A DNA stretch of 16,138 nucleotides from an uncultured Chloroflexota bacterium (GTDB lineage: Bacteria; Chloroflexota; Limnocylindria; Limnocylindrales; CSP1-4). A model generated the notes under the pieces. It ran no database searches and was not told where the DNA came from. It was given only the letters and a program-made list of their open reading frames with translations. The position numbers and the translations under genes were made by a program. Positions 1 through 6,668 of the stretch are shown here, piece by piece; the stretch's first letter is position 1, and each line of letters begins with the position of its first letter. Location of the stretch: assembly GCA_903928275.1 (NCBI GenBank), contig CAIYQJ010000352.1, forward strand, positions 1 to 16,138, in the 5' to 3' direction.

Positions 1-1
1 C

Positions 2-1525
<1,524 letters not shown>

Positions 1526-1543
1526 GTGAACCGATAGCGTCCG

Positions 1544-1569
1544 GTGACGTCCGCCCACGCGGACGTCAC
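1544..1569 (+). terminator. Hairpin 1 after groEL
   Basis: A perfect 11-bp inverted repeat (1544-1554 with 1559-1569) with a 4-nt CCAC loop lies 18 nt after the groEL stop codon. It is GC-rich and has no following T-run, so it may act as an RNA-stabilising 3' hairpin or as the first half of a tandem terminator with the hairpin at 1582-1621. Seen directly; the function is inferred. Confidence 0.55.
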
Positions 1570-1581
1570 GCCCAGGACACG

Positions 1582-1621
1582 ACGAGAGCCGGTCTTCCGT
1601 TCGCGGAGGACCGGCTCTCGT
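1582..1621 (+). terminator. Hairpin 2 after groEL, 18-bp stem with TTCG loop
   Basis: An 18-bp stem (1582-1599 with 1604-1621, one G-T wobble at 1595/1608) is closed by a TTCG tetraloop at 1600-1603. UUCG is an unusually stable RNA tetraloop, although here the closing pair is G-C rather than the optimal C-G. There is no T-tract on either strand. It is the strongest hairpin in the window and lies between the convergent groEL and mini-protein genes, so it probably ends groEL transcription and could act in both directions. Confidence 0.7.
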
Positions 1622-1729
1622 GCTGCCGGGATCGCTGCCATGCGGGAGCGAGCAGGAGACGCCCATCGCCTCCGCCGCGGACCGTCGAGTCGGCCCGCCC
1701 GAGCCGGGATCGTCGCTGAGCGCGGAGGC

Positions 1730-1745
1730 CTCCCGGGGCCGGGAG
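1730..1745 (-). terminator. Short hairpin after the CxCG mini-protein gene
   Basis: A 6-bp GC stem (1730-1735 with 1740-1745, 4-nt loop) lies 15 nt past the stop codon of the minus-strand mini-protein gene. It has no T-run and is short, so it is only a weak terminator candidate; chance is a real alternative in sequence this GC-rich. Confidence 0.3.
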
Positions 1746-1760
1746 TCGCGGCGACGCCCC

Positions 1761-2009
1761 CTACGCGGCCTGCCAGTCGGCGAAGTCGATCAGCCGGCGC
1801 TCGAGGTGAGCGCTGATCCTGCCGAGCCCGAGGAGACCTCGCAGGCGCGGCGTCGGTCGGGTCAGGGTGGCGCACGCCAGAGACACGCCCCCGTCACGGG
1901 CGATGGCCACGGTGTGGGACCCGCACCAGCAGAACGGCTCAGCCTGGGTGGCGCCCTCGATGAGGTCGACGGCGCGGTCGTTGTCGGTGATCCGGTCGTT
2001 GTCGGTCAT
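1761..2009 (-). CDS. Small CxCG-motif protein, divergent from a TetR repressor
   Basis: An 82-residue protein I do not recognise as a named family. It opens with a duplicated acidic hexapeptide (TDNDRI/TDNDRA) and carries FCWCGSH at residues 26-32, with a further Cys at 46. This Cys/His set could bind a metal in a minimal zinc-ribbon-like knuckle, but a complete four-ligand site is not proven. The C-terminal half is basic and probably helical. No signal peptide or membrane segment is seen, so it is probably cytosolic. The ATG at 2009 is chosen because GGGAGAAG stands just upstream at normal Shine-Dalgarno spacing; a longer form from 2057 would run through the palindromic operator. The gene points away from the TetR gene, and both promoters overlap the same operator, so it is a likely repressor target. 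It could also be a constitutive neighbour. Confidence 0.72.
   Translation of the reverse strand: MTDNDRITDNDRAVDLIEGATQAEPFCWCGSHTVAIARDGGVSLACATLTRPTPRLRGLLGLGRISAHLERRLIDFADWQAA
1975..2006. repeat. 14-nt direct repeat, period 18, at the start of the mini-protein gene
   Basis: CGGTCGTTGTCGGT occurs at 1975-1988 and 1993-2006 with an 18-nt period, a multiple of three. It duplicates the first six codons of the mini-protein gene (TDNDR twice); ATG in the outer copy corresponds to ATC in the inner one. It looks like a local in-frame tandem duplication that kept the reading frame. Confidence 0.85.
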
Positions 2010-2021
2010 GTTGCTTCTCCC

Positions 2022-2057
2022 TTGAGAAGATACGGTACGTGCCGTATCATATGCCAA
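2022..2057 (+). promoter_or_regulatory. Promoter of the tetR gene, predicted leaderless
   Basis: TTGAGA at 2022-2027 and TATCAT at 2045-2050 each match the sigma-70 consensus at 5 of 6 positions and are separated by exactly 17 bp. Six nucleotides after the -10 comes ATG 2057, so transcription should begin at the A of the start codon, giving an mRNA without a 5' leader. No Shine-Dalgarno is present, as expected for leaderless translation. The operator occupies the spacer and the start of the -10. Confidence 0.75.
2029..2048. promoter_or_regulatory. 20-bp TetR-type operator palindrome
   Basis: GATACGGTACGTGCCGTATC is a 20-bp inverted repeat with a single mismatched pair (T2036/G2041), centred at 2038/2039. 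TetR-family repressors commonly bind such palindromes next to their own gene. It fills the spacer of the predicted tetR promoter, touches its -10, and overlaps the -10 of the divergent promoter, so one bound dimer or pair of dimers could shut off both genes. The palindrome is seen directly; binding is inferred. Confidence 0.82.
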
Positions 2058-2074
2058 TGACCGCGAACCGACAA
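2046..2074 (-). promoter_or_regulatory. Divergent promoter of the mini-protein gene
   Basis: Read on the minus strand, TTGTCG (2074-2069) and TATGAT (2051-2046) are 17 bp apart. The -10 matches consensus at 5 of 6 positions and the -35 at 4 of 6. Transcription would start near 2039, giving a leader of about 30 nt that contains the GGGAGAAG ribosome site. The -10 overlaps the shared operator. Confidence 0.55.
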
Positions 2075-2725
2075 GAGGGCCTCGATCCGGGGGAGAGGGC
2101 CGCGAACACGGCGCCGCCGGCCCGACCCGTCGTGCGGCGCGGTCGGCCGCGCAGCGACCGGGTGCATCGGGCGATCCTCGACGCCACCCGGGAGCTCATC
2201 ATCGAGAACGGTTTCTCCCGGTTCCGCCTCGAGCACGTCGCTGCCCGGGCGGGCGTCGGCAAGGCGACGATCTACCGGCGCTGGCCGACCCGCGAGGCCC
2301 TCGTGCTCGAGCTGCTCATGGAGCTCGCGTCGCCGCACATCGAGATCGAGGACGTGGGTGACACCCGCGTCGAGCTGCTCGCGGCCACGACCAACGCGAT
2401 GCGCGCTCTGACCGAGACGCCCTTCGGGCCGGTGATCCGGGCACTTCTCTCGCACATCGCGTGCAACCCCGCGCTCGGTGACCCGTTCCGTGCGGCCGTC
2501 GTCCAGGGTCGGCGCGACGCGGTGGCCCACGTCATGGAGCGTGGCATCGCGCGGGGCGACCTGGACCCGCACGCCGACATGGACGTCGCCACCGAGCTCC
2601 TCGTGGGACCGGTCTACTTCCGGCTCATGTTCGGCGGAGAGCTGACGCTCGACTTCGCGGAGCGCGTCGTCGACTCGGTGAGCCGCGGCTTCTCATCCGG
2701 TCGTGACAGCGGAGCCGGGCGCTGA
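2057..2725 (+). CDS. TetR/AcrR-family transcriptional repressor
   Basis: A 222-residue one-component regulator with an N-terminal DNA-binding domain (about residues 35-82) and a C-terminal ligand-binding/dimerisation domain. The helix-turn-helix is clear: LEHVAARAGVGKATIYRRW at residues 58-76, the typical TetR recognition-helix signature, preceded by a basic, disordered N-terminus with an RRGRPR patch. The C-terminal part (PVIRALLSHIACNPALGDPFR ... VATELLVGPVYFRLMFGGELT) resembles the common TetR_C domain whose ligand cannot be predicted. The ATG at 2057 is chosen over GTG 2039 and ATG 2051 because the -10 TATCAT ends 6 nt before it and GTG 2039 lies inside the operator. It probably represses itself and the divergent mini-protein gene. 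The lipoprotein gene starts 119 nt downstream on the same strand and may be cotranscribed. Confidence 0.93.
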   Translation: MTANRQEGLDPGERAANTAPPARPVVRRGRPRSDRVHRAILDATRELIIENGFSRFRLEHVAARAGVGKATIYRRWPTREALVLELLMELASPHIEIEDVGDTRVELLAATTNAMRALTETPFGPVIRALLSHIACNPALGDPFRAAVVQGRRDAVAHVMERGIARGDLDPHADMDVATELLVGPVYFRLMFGGELTLDFAERVVDSVSRGFSSGRDSGAGR

Positions 2726-2844
2726 TGCGGGCGGCCCCCGCGGAGGTCCGGTACCTCCGGCCCCTTGACACCCGCGCCCATCGGCGGGACTCTGGCGCCG
2801 CCGGGTCGCGTTCGTCGGGTCGGCCACCCTTCCGGAGGATCGCC

Positions 2845-3753
2845 ATGAACCGTCGTCTCCTCGCGATCGCTGCGACGGCGGTCGTCGCGCTTGCCGCGTG
2901 CTCGAGCGCCGCGTCGCCGACGCCGTCGCCGGTCGCCGACCCGGCCGCCATCGTGGCCCAGAGCCTCGACGCGCTGTCGAAGGTCCAGACGGTCCACGCG
3001 AAGGCCGACATCACCGGCACCGTCCCGTTCGACCTCTCGTCGCTTGTGGGCGGCGGATCCGGGGCGCCGGCGGCGTCCGGCGGGTCGATGGACCTCGCCG
3101 GCTCGTACATCGAGCTCACCGTCGACGTCAACGGCAAGAAGGGGGTCATCACGGTGTCGGTCCCGGTCCTCCTCGGCATGAAGGTGGACCTGATCCAGGA
3201 CGGCGACACGTCCTACACGAAGATCAACCTGATGGGCGACAAGTGGACCAAGAGCGTCTCGTCGCCCGAGCCGGGCGCGTCCCCCTCGCCGAGCCAGGGC
3301 GTCGCCTCCATGACCGCCGACCTGAAGAAGGCCCTGAGCGCGCCGGGCGTGACGACGGAGAAGCTCGCCGATGAGCCGTGCGGCACCGCGACCTGCTACC
3401 ACGTGAAGATCACGGCGCCGGCCTCCGCGCTGAGCGGTGACGCGAGCGGTCTCCTCTCCGGCCTCGGCGGCGGCCTCGGCGGCCTCGCCGGCGGGCTCAC
3501 CGGCTCGCCGTCGCCCGGCGCATCGCCGATGCTCAGCGGGAACGTGACGATCGACTGGTGGGCCCAGACGAGCGACCTGCGACCCACGAAGATCGTCCTG
3601 GTCGCGGACGCCGCAGGCGCGCCGGTCACGATCACCGCCGTCATGGACAAGTACGACGCGGCCGTCACCGTGTCGCCCCCGCCCGCCGACCAGGTGACCG
3701 ACCAGCCCGGCTTCTCGATCCCGAGCTTCGAGATCCCCAGCACCGCTCCGTAG
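2845..3753 (+). CDS. LppX/LprG-like secreted lipoprotein
   Basis: A 302-residue predicted lipoprotein. A signal peptide with two Arg (MNRRLL), a hydrophobic stretch and the lipobox LAAC place the lipidated Cys at residue 19, followed by a Ser/Pro-rich tether. The body (DALSKVQTVHAKADITGTVPFD ... GDTSYTKINLMGDKWTK ... SDLRPTKIVLVAD) resembles the LppX_LprAFG family, relatives of the LolA fold that carry lipids at the cell envelope in mycobacteria. Two nearby cysteines (C179 and C184 in CGTATC) could form a disulfide outside the cell. A Gly/Leu-rich insert (about residues 200-225) looks like a flexible expansion. ATG 2845 is chosen because GGAGGA stands 5 nt upstream and the lipoprotein signal begins there. 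Lipid transport is inferred from the family, and the substrate is unknown. Confidence 0.85.
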   Translation: MNRRLLAIAATAVVALAACSSAASPTPSPVADPAAIVAQSLDALSKVQTVHAKADITGTVPFDLSSLVGGGSGAPAASGGSMDLAGSYIELTVDVNGKKGVITVSVPVLLGMKVDLIQDGDTSYTKINLMGDKWTKSVSSPEPGASPSPSQGVASMTADLKKALSAPGVTTEKLADEPCGTATCYHVKITAPASALSGDASGLLSGLGGGLGGLAGGLTGSPSPGASPMLSGNVTIDWWAQTSDLRPTKIVLVADAAGAPVTITAVMDKYDAAVTVSPPPADQVTDQPGFSIPSFEIPSTAP

Positions 3754-3777
3754 CGGCTCATCGTCCTCGCGACCGAT

Positions 3778-3808
3778 CGACGCCCCCGGCGATCCGCCGG
3801 GGGCGTCG
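3778..3808 (+). terminator. Terminator hairpin after the lipoprotein gene
   Basis: A perfect 14-bp GC-rich inverted repeat (3778-3791 with 3795-3808) with a 3-nt ATC loop lies 24 nt after the lipoprotein stop. No T-run follows, as with the groEL hairpins, so terminators in this genome may rely on stem strength. It separates the lipoprotein gene from the helicase promoter. Confidence 0.72.
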
Positions 3809-3896
3809 TCACGGCCACCCGGCGCGAGGCGAGCCGGCGCCGGGGGCTCCGTGGACACCGGACCGCGGAACGCAGGACCGCGGGGCCGCGGACCCC

Positions 3897-3909
3897 TAGA
3901 ATCGCCGGG
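3897..3909 (+). promoter_or_regulatory. -10 box and leaderless start of the helicase gene
   Basis: TAGAAT (5 of 6 to consensus) at 3897-3902 is followed by exactly 6 nt and then the GTG start at 3909. There is no Shine-Dalgarno before that GTG. The geometry matches the tetR and gatC starts. No convincing -35 is visible. Confidence 0.62.
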
Positions 3910-6668
3910 TGACCCGTCCCCGTCCGTCCACCGACGACCCGTTCCTCGCGGACGCCGATGCGCCCGCGTGGCTGGGATCGACCGCGCCGACGCCCTTCGA
4001 TGACGTCCCGCACGCGGCCGAGGCGATGCCCGACGATGCGTTCGTGGGGGTCGGCGCGCATGTCGTGCCCCCTGTCGCTCCCTGGACCGACGAGGATGAG
4101 CTGGCCGCGGGCGCGGTCGCCGCGGAGCGCGCGGATGCCGAGGCCGGCCGCGAGGCGCTCGCCGCGTCGATCCTCGGCCGCCTGAACCCCGAGCAGGCCC
4201 GCGCCGTCTCCACCACGGAAGGCCCGGTCCTCATCCTCGCGGGCGCCGGCAGCGGCAAGACGCGCGTGCTCGCGCATCGCGTCGCGTACCTCGTCGGCGT
4301 GAAGGGCGTGGCGCCCTGGCGGATCCTCGCGGTGACGTTCACGAACAAGGCCGCGGCGGAGATGCGCGAGCGGATCGTGGCGCTCGTGGGCGCCGAAGCG
4401 GGCCGCGACGTCGCGATGGGCACCTTCCACGCCCTCTGCGCCCGGCTGCTCCGGCGCGACGGCGAGGCGATCGGCATCCCGTCGCGCTTCGTCATCTACG
4501 ACACGGACGACCAGCAGGCGCTCATGAAGCGGATCCTCAAGGACGAGGACCTGCCGATCACCGGCGAGTACCGGCCGGCCGCCATCCTCGGGGCGATCAG
4601 CCGCGCGAAGAACGAGATGCTCGACGCCACCTATCTCGCGGAGAACGCCGCGACCCACCGCGAGCGCGAGATCGCCCGGCTCGCGCGGAAGTACGAGGAC
4701 CGCCTCCGCGAAGCCGGCGCGCTCGACTTCGACGACCTGCTGCTCCAGGCGGTCCGCCTGTTCGACGAGGCGCCCGACGTCCTCCTGCATTACCAGGAGC
4801 GCTGGCGCTACCTCCACGTGGACGAGTACCAGGACACGAACCGGCCCCAGTACCTGTGGGTGAAGGCGCTCGCCGCCCGGCACGCGAACCTCTGCGTGGT
4901 AGGCGACGACGACCAGTCGATCTACTCGTGGCGCGGCGCCGACGTCCGCAACATCCTCGAGTTCGAGGGCGACTGGCCGCAGGCCACGGTCGTGAAGCTC
5001 GAGCGCAACTATCGCTCCACCCAGCTCATCCTCGATGCCGCGCATGCGGTCGTGAGCCGCAACGCGTCGCGGACGGAGAAGAAGCTCTGGACCGAACGCG
5101 CCGGCGGCAGCCCGATCACCCTCTTCGAGGCGTTCGACGAGGAGGAGGAGGCCGAGTGGATCGCCCGCCGGATCGAGGAGCTCACCGGTGCGGGTGCCGG
5201 GGTCCTCACGCGGCGGGCCGACGACGTGCCCCTTCGTCCGCGCGACACCGCCGTGCTCTACCGGACGAACGCCCAGTCCCGCGCGGTGGAGGAGGCGATG
5301 CTCCGCCACGGGATCGCGTACCAGATCATCGGTGGCACGCGGTTCTACCAGCGCCGCGAGGTGAAGGACGCGCTGGCCTACCTGCGGACACTGCGGACCG
5401 ACACGGACGTCGTGAGCTTCGAGCGGATCCTCAACGTCCCCGCCCGCCAGATCGGCGACCGCAGCCTCGAGGTCGTTCGCGACCTCGCCGCGCGCACGGG
5501 CGTCTCGCCGTGGGACGCGCTCCGCGCGGCGGCCGCGGGTACGGTCGAGGGGCTCGCCGCGCGGACGCGGACCGCGATCGCCGGTTTCGTCGGCCTCATC
5601 GAGCGCCTCCGGGCCCGCGTCGGGATCCTCGACCTGCCCGAGCTGCTCGACGCGGTCCTCGAGGAGAGCGGCTACCGCGCGATGCTCATGGACGGCTCGG
5701 CGGACGGCGAGGAACGCTGGGAGAACCTCCTCGAGCTCCGGAGTGTCACGACCCGGTACGCGGACCTCGCGGCGGACGACGCGCTCGACCGGTTCCTCGA
5801 GGAGGCGGCGCTCGTCGCGGACCAGGACGCGATCGAGGGCGAGCGCGACGAGGTGACCCTCATCACGCTGCACACGGCGAAGGGTCTCGAGTTCCCCGTC
5901 GTCTTCATCGCCGGCCTCGAGGAGGGCGTCTTCCCGCACGCCCGCTCGCTCGACGACGAGCGCGAGCTCGCCGAGGAGCGCCGCCTCGCCTACGTCGGGA
6001 TGACGCGCGCGAAGGACCGGCTCTTCCTCAGCCACGCCTGGCGGCGCGCTACCTGGGGCCCCGGGATGCCGTCGGCGCCGAGCCGCTTCCTCCTCGAGAT
6101 CCCGCCCGAGCTCATGGAGGGTCCACGCCTTGACGGCTCCGGCGCGGACGCGGCCGACCTCCGCGGCGACGCGTCGATGCTCTGGGGGGCGCGTGGCGCG
6201 AGCCGTCTCGGCGGAGTCCGACCGGCGGGTGGCGCGTTCCGGCAGGGGAGCGGGCGACCCGGCGCGCCGCGCCCCGGCGAGCCATTCCGGCCCACCCGCG
6301 ACCTCGACGCGAAGCGCGCGTCCTACGCGGCGGGGGAGCGGTCGGGCGTGCTGCGCGTGGACCCGGATCCCGACGGCGGCTTCGACGTCGCCTTCTCCGA
6401 CGACGGCGGGTCGCAGGAGCCGCCCGCGTCGGGCGCCGGGCTCGCCTCGCGAGGCGGCAGGCCCGCCCCGGCGAAGCCGGCCCGCGTCCGCGTCCCCGGC
6501 GAGCGGCTCTTCCGTGACGGCGACCGCGTCCACCACGCGCGGTTCGGCGACGGGATCGTGGTCACGAGCAAGCTCACGCGCGATGACGAGGAGGTGACGG
6601 TCGCATTCCGGGAGGGCAGCATGAAGACGCTGCTCGCGAGCATCGCGAACCTCGAGGTGATCGGATGA
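3909..6668 (+). CDS. pcrA: UvrD/PcrA-type superfamily 1 DNA helicase
   Basis: An ATP-driven 3'-5' helicase of DNA repair and replication. All SF1A motifs are present: Q motif near residue 96 (LNPEQARAV), Walker A GAGSGKT (112-118), AVTFTNKAAAEMRERI, motif II VDEYQDTN (D305-E306), motif III GDDDQSIYSWRG (332 on), LERNYRST, TLHTAKGLEFPVVFIAGLEEG, and motif VI YVGMTRAKDR (695 on). A C-terminal PcrA-like Tudor domain (about 871-919, RVHHARFGDGIVV) is joined by a roughly 150-residue Gly/Arg/Pro-rich linker. At 919 residues it is longer than the usual 720-780, because of this linker and an acidic, low-complexity N-terminal extension of about 90 residues. The GTG start is supported by the TAGAAT box 6 nt upstream. 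The stop overlaps the ligA start (ATGA), implying translational coupling. The name pcrA versus uvrD is a matter of convention here. Confidence 0.96.
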   Translation: MTRPRPSTDDPFLADADAPAWLGSTAPTPFDDVPHAAEAMPDDAFVGVGAHVVPPVAPWTDEDELAAGAVAAERADAEAGREALAASILGRLNPEQARAVSTTEGPVLILAGAGSGKTRVLAHRVAYLVGVKGVAPWRILAVTFTNKAAAEMRERIVALVGAEAGRDVAMGTFHALCARLLRRDGEAIGIPSRFVIYDTDDQQALMKRILKDEDLPITGEYRPAAILGAISRAKNEMLDATYLAENAATHREREIARLARKYEDRLREAGALDFDDLLLQAVRLFDEAPDVLLHYQERWRYLHVDEYQDTNRPQYLWVKALAARHANLCVVGDDDQSIYSWRGADVRNILEFEGDWPQATVVKLERNYRSTQLILDAAHAVVSRNASRTEKKLWTERAGGSPITLFEAFDEEEEAEWIARRIEELTGAGAGVLTRRADDVPLRPRDTAVLYRTNAQSRAVEEAMLRHGIAYQIIGGTRFYQRREVKDALAYLRTLRTDTDVVSFERILNVPARQIGDRSLEVVRDLAARTGVSPWDALRAAAAGTVEGLAARTRTAIAGFVGLIERLRARVGILDLPELLDAVLEESGYRAMLMDGSADGEERWENLLELRSVTTRYADLAADDALDRFLEEAALVADQDAIEGERDEVTLITLHTAKGLEFPVVFIAGLEEGVFPHARSLDDERELAEERRLAYVGMTRAKDRLFLSHAWRRATWGPGMPSAPSRFLLEIPPELMEGPRLDGSGADAADLRGDASMLWGARGASRLGGVRPAGGAFRQGSGRPGAPRPGEPFRPTRDLDAKRASYAAGERSGVLRVDPDPDGGFDVAFSDDGGSQEPPASGAGLASRGGRPAPAKPARVRVPGERLFRDGDRVHHARFGDGIVVTSKLTRDDEEVTVAFREGSMKTLLASIANLEVIG

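Noticed and set aside
1544..1875. Open frames on both strands over the groEL 3' hairpins.
   Set aside because: They run through both stem-loops, have no ribosome site or family signature, and owe their length to composition.
2741..2759. 7-bp hairpin just after tetR as a terminator.
   Set aside because: The stem is short and has no T-run; such stems are frequent by chance at this GC content.
2765..2793. Perfect TTGACA at 2765-2770 as a -35 for the lipoprotein gene.
   Set aside because: The -10 position at 17 bp spacing reads GACTCT, a poor match. It could be a weak or factor-dependent promoter, but the evidence is too thin for a feature.
2725..2844. Lipoprotein starting at ATG 2725, overlapping the tetR stop, which would add 40 residues.
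   Set aside because: The added residues are Arg/Gly-rich and would bury the lipoprotein signal peptide, while ATG 2845 has GGAGGA at ideal spacing.
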